In this document: positions 1 to 10,869 of the stretch, piece after piece
Position numbering within the stretch: position 1 is the stretch's first letter
Layout: each line of letters opens with the position of its first letter
NCBI GenBank assembly: GCA_930367205.1
Contig: OV884012.1
Location: forward strand, 54,085,239-54,149,238
DNA: 64,000 nt
Reading direction: 5' to 3'
From: Acanthosoma haemorrhoidale
Lineage: Eukaryota; Arthropoda; Insecta; Hemiptera; Acanthosomatidae
The notes under the pieces: generated by a model
What the model was told of the DNA's origin: nothing
Databases searched by the model: none
Seen by the model: the letters and a program-made list of their open reading frames with translations, nothing else
Translations under genes and position numbers: made by a program

Positions 1-140
1 GAGGGGTTTGACCCCGACATGTGAATGTAATGTAAAATTAGAATTAATATTAAGAGATTTCATTTGCGAGATGAATGCAAAAAAGCACTAACGGACGACT
101 ATCAGGTATGGATGGTCACAGATGTGCTTTGAAGGCCCCA

Positions 141-345
141 TTTTTTTTTTTTTTTTCATATCCCCTTTTTATAAAAATTATTATAGAATTCAATATAGAT
201 TCTTCAAATGAACCTATTTACAATTTATTTATTACCTATTTATCCTGTAGCTTGGCTACATTTTATACAATTTCTAATTTCTACACATTGTTGTCTGCAT
301 TGTACAAAAGTATAATGATGTACATTATACATTAATTTACTGAAA
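141..345 (-). mobile_element. LINE lineage B 3' tail (subfamily of the 54-kb copy)
   Basis: This is a 5'-truncated non-LTR retrotransposon tail lying on the minus strand, so its poly(A) appears as a T-run at 141-156. Reading inward it matches, in reverse complement, the 3' untranslated region that follows the ORF at 54.0-54.3 kb: the 'catatcccctt' start, the 'cctgtagcttggctacat' block and the 'gtacattatac' palindrome. Only UTR is present, with no coding sequence. The right-hand end is placed where similarity stops, after the palindrome, and is approximate. The small open frame across it is an artefact. Confidence 0.75.
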
Positions 346-1515
346 ATTATTTTGATTATGAACACAGCAACAAAAAAATAGTAAGAGCCTTAATGGATGA
401 GATGGTTCTTTTATGGACCCTCATAAAGACAGTTTCGAGGAAAGGTTACAACCCTTAGTTTTGTCTCACAAAAGGGAGTACTGAAGAGATCAGGGACTTA
501 GCACCCAGGGTGGCCCTGAACATTATCTTAAGGAACACCATAGCTTGGTGTTAAAACATATCCATTAATCCAGACAGGTCATAAAGGAAAAGCCTTCTAA
601 TGAAGGGTGTAGTCGAAAGGAGTCAAAGAATGAACCGAGAAAACTTTCTGGTAGCGGAGTTGGAGGGCACTTCACATTTCTCTTGTCGTCTATGGAGAAC
701 AGATCTTTGAATGTGGTCTGGTTGGAGGCACTAGCTGAGAGCATTGGCGTTTGAAGCTGCACCGGGCATCTCTTGAAGCCATCGTTGTATAATAGTAAGG
801 GATATTTCAATAGCTAAGCTTATAATTAATAATAGCTAGTAAGATCTATATAATCGTTTTTATCAGGTTATTCATAATTAAAATATTTATTATGATTTAT
901 TATAATTAAAATTTTATTAAAATATTTAAAACATCCTTAGTAAAATGTATTTTGTATAAAATTCTATTTTATGTAATTGAAATCCTTCCATTTTGACCAC
1001 CACACTAATTTATTAAAGTATATTACTTTGGGTTTAGATTAAATTGGGACAAATAGTAAATTAATTGATTTAATTAATAAATCCTTGGAATGCATCAGCG
1101 CATTGCAGAAAGAGGAGAAATTTGTTAATTTGAAATTCGTAGTTTGCAAATTGTAAATTGTTAAAAATGTTATAATTAAAAGGGTTTAGGAAAAAAAAAA
1201 AAAATTTGAAAGTGAGAGTAAGCTCTGAAGAAGAAGAATATACTCCCTTTTTTGGAGTGAGCTACAGGGTTGATATACTCAATCCGTTCGCGTTGAGGTA
1301 TCAATTATGTTCTCTCTCCTTAAGTCCTATCAATATTTGCCAGCAAGACAGTGAGTTCCGAGTGTAAACAATAGTTCGTACAGAGGACATGTTTTCCACC
1401 CAATTCAGTTAAATAGCACATTATTGATACCAGCTCGTGTAGATTGAAATAATGACTGCGCTTTTCTCGAAGATACAGTGTAGACCCAGAGAGCAGTGTT
1501 CACTTCAAGTGTCGG
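346..1515. other. No recognisable gene
   Basis: AT-rich sequence. A minus-strand open frame of about 80 codons at 565-810 shows no domain, and I see no splice-site logic around it. Nothing else is supported here. Confidence 0.5.
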
Positions 1516-1528
1516 CCTCCGACTGAGT

Positions 1529-1726
1529 TTTTTTTTTCTTTCAAAACCCCTTTATTTAAAAATTTACAATTAAATGAACAATAACATGAACAAATTTACA
1601 GGTGTATGCCTCCTTTTCCTGCACAGCATAATATGCATTTGAAGGAGGGTAGAAATACAAACATTTTTCGTTTTGTAGTTAAAATTACAAATACTGGACT
1701 AGGTGATGGAGCTCACCTTCGGGTTT
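1529..1726 (-). mobile_element. LINE lineage B 3' tail, first of two side by side
   Basis: A 5'-truncated LINE tail on the minus strand, with poly(A) as a T-run at about 1529-1537 followed by 'ctttcaaaac'. It carries the lineage B hairpin at 1701-1719 (aggtga / tcacct in minus-strand sense). It is flanked by near-identical 13-bp target-site duplications, cctccgactgagt at 1516-1528 and cctccaactgagt at 1727-1739, with one mismatch. That marks it as an independent target-primed insertion. No coding sequence is included. Confidence 0.8.
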
Positions 1727-1747
1727 CCTCCAACTGAGTGGAAAAAG

Positions 1748-1947
1748 TTTTTTTTTTTTCTTTTTTTTTTTTCTTTCAAAACCTCTTTATTGATAATATA
1801 TATACAATGACAAAAATAAATAAATAAATTTGGAATTACAGTTGTCTCCTCGTGCATTCGCAGATGCATATTAAGGAGTGCATAAAATATAATACTTTCA
1901 GATTGTTGTTAATAAGTCCAATACACATACACTCACTAGGTGACAAT
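1748..1947 (-). mobile_element. LINE lineage B 3' tail, second of two side by side
   Basis: A second truncated tail in the same orientation, with T-runs at about 1748-1770 then 'ctttcaaaac', as in its neighbour. It is flanked by a direct repeat gtggaaaaag at 1738-1747 and 1948-1957. The left copy abuts and overlaps by two bases the right-hand duplication of the neighbouring insertion. The hairpin region is degraded to 'aggtgacaatg'. It is more diverged from the neighbour than a tandem duplication would predict, so two separate insertions are more likely. Confidence 0.75.
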
Positions 1948-1957
1948 GTGGAAAAAG

Positions 1958-4900
1958 CTCAGAATTTCTGCCTTATATAGGCAGGTCAGATGCCGGGCTA
2001 TGCTCGTGCTCCTAGCGAGTTCCAGTCGAGTTGGGAGCGTGAACTAGTCCCCCCTCTCTAACGCTGAGAAGATTTATTAATAAAATATGCAAACGCAGGA
2101 GGATGTTTTTTGAACCGTGAAGAGAGTAACTTATATTTCTTCATGTTGAAGAAGTTGGTACAACATAGCTCCCCCAAGTTACACTCTTCTCGGTGATCTG
2201 AAACAAAAATAAATAGTACCCGCAGTCTAGGCGGGTGCCTGGCCCAAGGTACCGGTGATGCCATCGCCGACAGGCTCCCCAGTTTGTAGTGCCAATTCGG
2301 ACGTACTAGTTCGCAGGGCTGCTAGGTTGATGTCGGTGGGACTTGTACGCGTTGTGTCATCTCTCGGGTGTCACGGGTCGTCTCTTCATGGTGAAACTGT
2401 TGGTACATCGCCAAATAATAATGTTTTTCATTCATTATTTTCAGTGAAATAAATGGCTTAACCAAATGACATAAAATATTTGCGATAAAGGATTCCTTGT
2501 AGTTTTTACACAATAATTTATTTACAGTCCTACAAGAAGCAATTGTTTCTTCGGTATTTATATTTATTATTATTTTAAATTCAATATAATTTAACTCGTA
2601 ATAAATGTAAAATTTTAATCAGTAAAAACCACATAAAAATCTTTTAATGATAAAATAACTGCTACGTTGTCATTAACTGTCACCACGCCCTCAACGTTTC
2701 TGTCAACCCTCACCGATCACACTAGATTAACAATCTTAACTTGAACTCCTTGTTTGAATCCATCTTGTCCTACGTTGACATCTTCTGTTTCCTTCAGGTC
2801 CCAAATAAGAAGCATAACATTGAAAATTAATTATTTGTACAAGCTTTTACAATACAGATAATTTGTCATCCACGCACCGCATAGTTTCTCTACTGAGAAA
2901 CGTGAGATTACTTAGGCATTATCAACACCTGATGAGTATCACATGACACAGCATCACAACTGTGTGTGTGTAGACAGTACCCGCCTCGTGTCATATATCA
3001 AAGCTATGAGCCGGGGAGACTACGGCTCCTATCCACAGACTAGAAACATAACGGTCACACCTATTTCTGGGTGTATATCTTAGAATTTTATACCCATTTA
3101 AATCACCATAAAAATTTGCTATATTTCAAACATACAATTTAAATATCAAGGTTACCTGTACATTTTTTATAATTTCTTCAAATTGTTTAGAATTTCTGCA
3201 CAAAACGTATTAAGCTTTCCAATATCTGTTTTGTAATTAACTACATTGTTTAAATTGAGATTATCTTGTAGTATTTGTAAATCTACCCATGCAGTGAGGG
3301 CATATAAAAAAAAATCAGGTGCCAAAAACAAAGGAGCCTGTCCGATATTCATTTTTTCACCCATGTAAATAATTGTGTTTTCGTTTAAACTTTTGACAAA
3401 TGTCTTTTATAGGCTTGATAATTTTTTCCTGTAATGATGTGTATACAATGATACGTTTAGTGCCATTATCAAATATGCGTTAATTACTTTTATTAATTAA
3501 TTAATCGTTTTGTTTTACGTTTTTTTAGCTGGCAAGCAGCCAAAAGTGCTAGTGCCGCAATTAATATATTTATTTATTTGTAAGGAACCTGCGGGCACCT
3601 CGGTCACTCAACGATATCCGTATTTTTCGTTAGATGTTATTTTTAGTTTTGAAATCACATTCTTTCTAGTACTGTATTCATTATATATAAGTATCCTGAA
3701 AAAAAAAAAAAAATGAGGCTGTTGATATTAAAACCGATGAGAAATTTTGAAATAACCAAAACATACATGCAAGGGCTTTCCACCTTGATGTTTCGAAAGG
3801 AAGCATGATTTAGCCCAAGCATTTGATATTAGCTTGGCCAGTGACCATTCCCTGTTAGCGGGCTAATGGAGCGATTCATCAAAAAAAAAAAAATGTATTT
3901 TATCCTGTTATATTTGTTTTTCATTTGGCCGGTTCATGACAACCCCGAAGGTCTGGCCGCAACAAAAAGTGCACCCCGCGGCTCCTTTTGCCATGCTCCA
4001 TGATCTACGGTCTAGCACCGGCCACGTTAATTGCCTCTAATAGAATATCCTACCTTCCATAAATTATTTTTATCGTAATTATTTACATGATTTATTTATT
4101 TATCTCTGTTTGAGAGCTAAGGGTATTATAATTGAAATGGTTTTATTTTGAAATAGGCCTGTCCAGGGCTGAGCCCCCGGGTATCGGATTACTATGCAAA
4201 TCACCACTTATAAAATTTTAATAAAAGATGCTCCGTAGATATAAAACAAATATTGTTGGATTTTGAGAGATAATTTATTAAGCCAATCAAGACGCAATTA
4301 AAAGATTTGGTCAATTATATTTTTTTCCTCCGTCCGATGATTAGAAATGATTTTTTATTTATAGTGATGGAAACCTTAAAACGGTAATTATCGCAAGTAA
4401 AATTCACAACGTATCATGCAAAACTAAATTTTGCTTGTCCACCAACACTCATTTTTCTAACCAAAATCAAGAATACAGGTAATTACTAAGGCCAAATAAA
4501 AATTCACTTAATTAGTTATCAGGCAATCAGAAATTTTAAGGCAAACTCATTCAACTCCTCGAACAATGCTAATTAAAAAAAAATTGGGAATAAATAATGG
4601 AATATAAACACTTACGAGAACAGTCTAACTTTTAAGGTTTCTCAGGTCCCAGCTATTGAGATATTATATTCCATATATACATATATTATTGTTATATTCA
4701 ACCAAAGTCAATGACGCATTACAGACGATAAAGGAAAAACAATGATATTATTGGACGAGGAAGATACTACCAGAGAATAAGAGTCTTATTAATAAGGCGC
4801 AATAAAGCCTTATAATAAGGCATAAGGTATGTTGGAAGTCATAAAAACGTACCAGATTACAAAAAATGTAGCGCAATTTAACAAGTATGTCTTTTTTTTT

Positions 4901-7210
4901 AAGTCATTTATTTATCTTAAAATCTTTTTCAGAAACATAAATTAAAATGATTACATTATTTGGTCACTGAGACCGTTTACGTGAGTACACCTCTTTTTTT
5001 TTCAGCTTGTGTAATGTAATGTAACTAAACAAAATTAATTATGTAGATACAAAATTTAATTAGGTTAATGTCTTTATATAAGTTTTGTGCGTTTTTTTAA
5101 GTATATCTTGAGAGTATGGTCACTGTGATTGCCTATGCTTCTTATTAGAGAATTTTTGGCTATAGAAGGTAGAAAAAAGAAATGCTCTGTCTGCAGGTGT
5201 ATACTGCTGGAAAGTGGGTAATTGTAGGTCTCTTAGTATAGTGGCTATTTTGGTCTATCGAGGGTAGTTGTTAAGAATGCACTTACTGATGTCTTGTATG
5301 ACTTAAAATTTTCTGAAATTTGAAGTACAAGTTTAACTCCAAACTCTTGCAGCGTATGTCGTTGTTTTGTGGATTTCCGCTTTATTAGTATTAAAAAAAG
5401 TACATAGTATTAGTTTGAGTATTGGTTAATACATTTTATAACGTTCGATTCAACTTTGTGCCATTTAGAATATTCATGTTCATCCTCCCCTCCCCCATCA
5501 ATGAATACTTCGGAAACGTAGGTTTTACTTATTAACGTTTTAGTTTTTTTTAATGCAATATTTAGTGATCTAGATCACTGTCGAGTGGTTGCTTAGCAAC
5601 GTATTGCCCATTAACTTTTAAATTCATTTATTTTGCTAACATGATTTTCCAAAAATACTATTTAGTTGCTTATTGATGTAAACAATGTTCGGTTGCCACA
5701 AAAAAAAAAAAACAAAGCAAATGCGAGGCAATGGATCCTCGAATTAACTGGCATATGTTTTTAATTTAGGAATAGGATATCGTAGAATGATTAATGGTTT
5801 ATCTTATATTTATTAATAATCTATCTCCGGTTAATTCTGAAAATATAAGATTATTGTCTGGTCGAGGGTTGTTGTAGTGATATTTTTTTGACTACTTTCG
5901 TAAGAAATTAGGAAGAAAAAACTGAGTGGGATGACTAAAATATGAGGAAAAAAACAAAAAAACAATACAATACGAAGAATTCCAAAAGGTGGAAAAGGAC
6001 CTATGAACACTGTCAGGGGTTATTGTGGCTCAGAGTTTGGAGTAATCAGCGGGAGAGGTGGTGGATAAAGGAAATTGGGGAATGGGGGTTCGTGCCCCGT
6101 CTAACCTCCTCTCCCCCCAACCAACCCCCAAGCGGGGAAATTGTCTGGACCTCTTTGGAGCAGCCGGACCGGAAAATCTTCGGCTGGAACTAGAGGGCCC
6201 CGTGTCCAGGATAAAACGTGAATAAAGACCTCCTTTATTCGACTATTCTTCAAGGTGTCCGAGGCATCCTTTGGCCACGATAAAGGTCCCCCATAGCCCT
6301 CTCTCGAAAGCTTTACTTCTGCAAAAGTCCACCCCCGGTCTTGAATAGGGAGAAAATATGGAACCACTCCAGGAATAATAATGGTTCTCCTTTGAGTTGA
6401 ATAGTTGTCGGTTCCGGTCAGTCTAAAAAAAAAAATAAAAAAATTCTATTCCATAACCTTTAAAGTTCCATAACGAATCACATTTGTCCTAAGCTGTAAA
6501 CCGTACGATCCAGTCAACGAATTCTAATAGTTATTTCAAAAGTAGTTTTTTTAATCTGTGGTTTCTGCAAATATGTACATGAGTCCGAAAACAAATATTT
6601 TTAGCCCGATGTTATTTAACATCCCTAAAAAATTACATAAAAATGAACTCTTTTTGCACTAATCAATAATAGTACAAATATCTTCACGGGGTGAGCAAAG
6701 CCTACCAAATCATGTTTATCAGTTTATCCCGTTTTGACGTTAATTCGAGTTAGCTCCTTATTCCGGGGAGCGTCAGATATACACACAACGTAAAATTCTC
6801 AACACAGAAACTCATTATCACTTGCCAACATCAATAAATCACTTGTAATTGGTAATGATAGTATTGGAAGTATCTGGCTCAAGGAGATAGGAATCAATGT
6901 AAAATATTACATCAAATGTGAAAGAGCAAACATTTAAAGTAGGTTTTGAACTCCTTTGTCGCACTAGCGTAATAGTCACTGCTGGTTCTGAAACAGTAGA
7001 TCCATACCTTTTTTTGGTGACCCTCGATTTAATTATTGTAAATTACAATAATTATTTTACAATTATGATTTCTAATACCGATAAGATATAATTATATCCT
7101 TCCAGCATGTATTTCACACTTAGTTAGGGTCATTATTTCCAACTTAAAATTTTAGAAAGAATAAAAAATTACAGGTATTTTGTGTCTTCATAATTACTCA
7201 TTCTCCTGTC
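1958..7210. other. No recognisable gene; AT-rich with short GC-rich patches
   Basis: I see no supported gene. Two GC-richer patches stand out: about 3940-4035, and about 6005-6330 with overlapping open frames of 83 codons (+) and 88 codons (-). Neither shows a domain, codon bias or splice signals that I can defend. Homopolymer T and A runs are scattered throughout and may mark old retro-insertions. Confidence 0.45.
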
Positions 7211-7268
7211 AGTCCTTGTGACGCAAAGTTAGCGCGTCTGACTCCAGATCAGAAGGTTGAGTGTTCTG
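7211..7268 (+). pseudogene. tRNA-Trp(CCA)-like fragment, 3' end lost
   Basis: The 5' two thirds of a eukaryotic cytosolic tRNA-Trp is recognisable. A 7-nt acceptor 5' strand (gtccttg) is followed by a D-arm with an A-box-like segment (tgacgcaaagttagcgc) and an anticodon arm reading ctgactCCAgatcag, with the CCA anticodon at 7244-7246. The T-arm begins ('gttgagtgttc') but then departs from tRNA, and no 3' acceptor strand complementary to gtccttg follows. A T-rich run begins at about 7269. It is therefore a truncated pseudogene, or the head of a tRNA-derived SINE, and not a functional tRNA. Confidence 0.65.
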
Positions 7269-9208
7269 CATTTGTTTTTTTATTTGTAAAATTTAATTAA
7301 TGTAATAAAGAAAATCATTAACATATTCCATATTTTGAGGCCACCTACCGCTATTTAAGAACCTTCATGTGAAAGAAAAAAAAACACTTTTTTAACGTTA
7401 TGGTATTAATTGAAAAGATTTTCTACTGGTTACATTACATATAACTTAAAACGATACTGTTACTAAAATCAATTTATAACTTCTACACCTACACCAAATT
7501 AAAACCTAAATATGAAAACTATCCAATTTTTGCATTATAAATTGTATCGGAGATATATTTATTTTACTACATATGTGTATTTATACTCAATAAAAGTTGC
7601 ATAAATACCACTAAGGTAATGAGCTATTTTTTCTATAAGCAAAACACACCCATGCTTGATATAAATAACAATACCTAATATCCCAGATTAAAACTGGATA
7701 GTTTGTTTCTTTATGACGGTTATAGTATATAAAATTATATACTAATCATTTGCTAAAAAATAAATGGAGGGGAAATATTTATTAATAATCTACTGAGAAT
7801 GGAATTAGACATACACCAAAGGAGAATAACAAACAATACTTATTTGGAAGAGATGAGGCAATGATAGAATTTTGTGAAACATGTGACATAGATACACAAG
7901 CAACAGATTTTTAGCATCTGCTCTAAGTGGAAACAACTCTATATTTCTTCTTAAAAAAATTACCAAAGATGTTTTATAAGTGACACTAATGTCTTTAAAT
8001 ATATCAGCTTACAACTATCGGTGTACAAATACCTATGATTTTCGTTTAAGTATAGATTTAAAATTGCCATTCCTAGCAAATAGCCACTCGCATGGTTTGC
8101 CGCAGCAGAAGTTCCCCCGGTTCAGATTTAGTGTCCTGTTTATATTCCGGCCCTGCTCCGAATGTAAACACCGGCATTGTGGTCTTTTATGGCAAGAGTC
8201 GATTCCGAGCCACACCGGTCAACATAAACCTGCCCCATGCAAAGCAGCCAGGCTGTTAGAGATCTCTAAGTGTGTTTGTTATGGGAGTGCTTCAGAGATT
8301 GGCGGTAAAGCACCGGTTCCGCGAGTTACCGTTGCCAAGAATAGTGACAAGATGAAGTTATTTGACCAGCAGAGCCCGTGTGTAACTAGTTTGTTCGCAG
8401 CATTAAGCCTTCGTAGCGATGAGATATGAGCCTACATCAGTGATCGTGAGTCTAAAAAAGTCCTTTTTTTAACAAATAATTGCTTGTTTTTGTTTAGATT
8501 TTTATAAATTTTTGAATTCTTTGAAGTTTTACTTTGCTGCCCAAGTGATTGGTAGGGAAAATAACCGGACAACCTTTTTTCGGCATTTACATTATAAAAA
8601 TAGACCAATTTAACTAAAGGATATTATCTTAAAGTAATTTTCTTCTCATCTGTTTCCAAGTAGATCTGTACGGCACATATCGCTGCCTATTGCCCGAAAA
8701 GTGGGGAAGAAACCATTGACTTGATTTTAGTCTCATTCTATTCAGTGCACAAAACCACGATTGATTATGAATATAAATGTTTTCCATTGTAATTAGGGTG
8801 GCGAGTAGCAGCTGAGGACCAACAGTTGTTCAGAGTCATTCTAAATTTAGTGCTAAAATTTCGGGATTATAAACGATAAACAAACTAAGTCCTACATCCC
8901 ATGTTTATAAAATGCTTCAGTAAAGAGCTAGTACGAAAAAAAGAATTGCTTTTACTTTTTTTTCTGAATAATTGAAAGCATTCATCCAATATATACAATA
9001 CACAAATATAAATATACACACATTTTTAAATAGTAAGCAAAATTAAATAAAGAACTACTCAAGACAAATTATAATTACAAATTTCTTCTCTAGCATTTGA
9101 AAAAGAGTCTATGTTTAAAGTTGTTTACGTCCATCAAGGATAATTATTCGTAGTATTATTGTCTTCTGTCAGAAAAACAATAATAAAAGAAAAAAAAAGA
9201 TAGCACAA
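7269..9208. other. Unassigned; contains a GC-rich 149-codon open frame
   Basis: Mostly AT-rich. At 8090-8430 base composition rises sharply and a plus-strand frame of 149 codons (7980-8429) stays open, but its translation has no domain, signal peptide or repeat that I recognise. Its N-terminal third lies in AT-rich sequence. It could be an exon, a CpG-rich regulatory segment or a repeat remnant; I cannot choose between them. Confidence 0.35.
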
Positions 9209-9222
9209 TTTAATTATAAAAT

Positions 9223-10855
9223 CAATCAATTTTATTAAGATAAAATTACAATCTGCCTTTTATTAGGCAATGAGTAATTGAGATAAATGTTATCATTCAT
9301 ACCATATTTACAATTCATCATTCACTCGCTCATTCATATAATATTTACAAACAGTCCAGAGGCCCCCAAGTCCACAAGGTTGGCACCTCCCTCGCATGCG
9401 AAGGAGGAAGCCCCCACGCTCCTAAGTCAGCCGCGTCACTGGATAAGAGCCAGCGGAGGCTGACCAAGAGTGCGAGAGCCACAAACGCTCAGGACATGAT
9501 TAGAGAAACTGGCCATTGCCAGAACTCCCACTATCACTTAGTTATAGCAGGTCACGAGGCCACTGCCGTTTTAATCTCCGAAGAGAATTATAGGGGTGAG
9601 CGGTGCAGTGCAATGACTGTGCTAGGGAATTAGGGTGGTAAGATAGGTTACTATGGAATTTTATGAACTTGGAAGGGATGAAATCAAGAATATAGGGTAT
9701 ATTCAGATCATTGTGAAGGGTTTTGTTACTGACGTAATAAGGGGCATTTACTATTGTTCTTAGGACTTTTGATTGAAAGGATTGGATGTGCTTGATGTTC
9801 GACTTTTTTGCTGTCCCCCATAGCTCTATTCCGTATGTCCAGATTGGCTTAAGTATAACCTTGTAAATAAGTAGTTTGTTTTCTATTGAGAGGTGGGATG
9901 TCCTTTGAAGTAGTCTGTACAGTTGTCCAAAGCCTCGTGTGTGGGTTCCATGTCAGTCTTTTGTCGAGATGGAAGCCTAAATACCGAACTGTCTCAGACA
10001 CAGGGGGAAGAATTGAATTTAAAAAGACTGGCGGACAGGACTTGCGGCAGAGTGTAAAGGTTATGTGGGAACATTTTCCTTCATTGACTTTGATTCGCCA
10101 TTGGTTGCACCAATACTCGATCTCGTCAAGGTGTTTTTGAAGGTTTTGGGATGCTATATCAGGGTCTGAATGGGTTGACAGGACTGCAGTGTCGTCTGCG
10201 AATGTTGCCAAGAAGGTATTGGTGGTAGAGGGGACATCAGCGGTGTACAGATTATAGAGGATGGGACCCAGGACGCTGCCCTGTGGAACTCCTGCTTTAA
10301 TGGGATAGTAGTTAGAATATTCTAAGCCACAGCGGACTTGGAAGAAACGGTTTGAAAGGTAGGATTGTAGGATTAGGAATAGGGTTTGCGGTAAATATCC
10401 TTTGAGCTTGTAAAGCAAACCTGCGTGCCAGACCCTGTCAAAAGCTTGAGCTATGTCCAGAAAGGCAGCAGTGCAATACTGTTTGGTTTCAAGGGCTGAG
10501 GATATGTGATCAACAACGCGAAGGCCTTGTTGAGCTGTGGAATGTCGTTGGCGGAAACCAAACTGGTAAGTAGGGTAAAGGTTTTTGGATTCAACAATTG
10601 GAAGTAGGCGTTTTAATAGGAGTTTTTGAGAGGATAGGGAGTAGGCTAATTGGACGGTAAGATAAGGCGTCATTGGATGGTTTACCGGGTTTGGCGAATT
10701 GGACAATAATGGAATGTTTCCAGCGGAGAGGAAAGTGCGTCGTTCGGATAATGCAATTACATATATAGGTTAGGAAGATTATGGCTTTAGGAGGAAGTTG
10801 TTGGAGGATTCAAGGAGTAAGGAGATCATATCCTGGAGATTTTTGGTAAGGTAAT
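9223..10855 (-). mobile_element. 5'-truncated Jockey-like LINE, lineage A copy 1
   Basis: A 1.63-kb minus-strand copy that starts within ORF2, just upstream of the RT fingers, and runs to the 3' tail. The tail (about 9223-9340, seen reversed) has the lineage A signature of an AATAAA-like A-rich end, 'aattacttattgcc' and repeated 'gaatga' units. Between 9540 and 9848 the minus strand still encodes the Jockey C-terminal region after the RT, including the block that other copies read as NAPYYxSNKTLHND, but in a shifted frame. Flanking 14-bp duplications define both ends. Frameshifts make it non-autonomous. Confidence 0.88.
9849..10706 (-). pseudogene. Jockey-clade reverse transcriptase, truncated and frameshifted
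   Basis: The longest RT frame of lineage A, 285 codons. RT motifs occur in order: the motif A region FLDIAQAFDRVWHAGLL (about residue 83), motif B GVPQGSVLGPILY (about 140) and the catalytic motif C ATFADDTAVLS (about 169), followed by thumb sequence YLGFHLDKRLTWN. The catalytic aspartates are intact. The apparent N-terminus is not the original one. Compared with the copy at 27.6 kb, about 11 bp are missing near 10630, between short 'caaaaa'/'gaaaaa' repeats, which shifts the upstream frame. Near the C-terminus about ten residues are also missing and the frame is lost again after LNRKQ. Confidence 0.85.
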
Positions 10856-10869
10856 TTTAATTATAAAAT

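Larger units (their letters stand above)
9209..10869. repeat. 14-bp target-site duplication bracketing a Jockey-like copy
   Basis: The direct repeat tttaattataaaat occurs exactly at 9209-9222 and at 10856-10869. These are the outer edges of a 5'-truncated lineage A LINE. Perfect flanking duplications of this length are the expected footprint of target-primed reverse transcription. They fix the element at 9223-10855 and suggest a fairly recent insertion. Confidence 0.8.

Noticed and set aside
75..335. Plus-strand frame of 86 codons rich in phenylalanine
   Set aside because: It reads through a poly(T) run and the reverse strand of a LINE 3' UTR.
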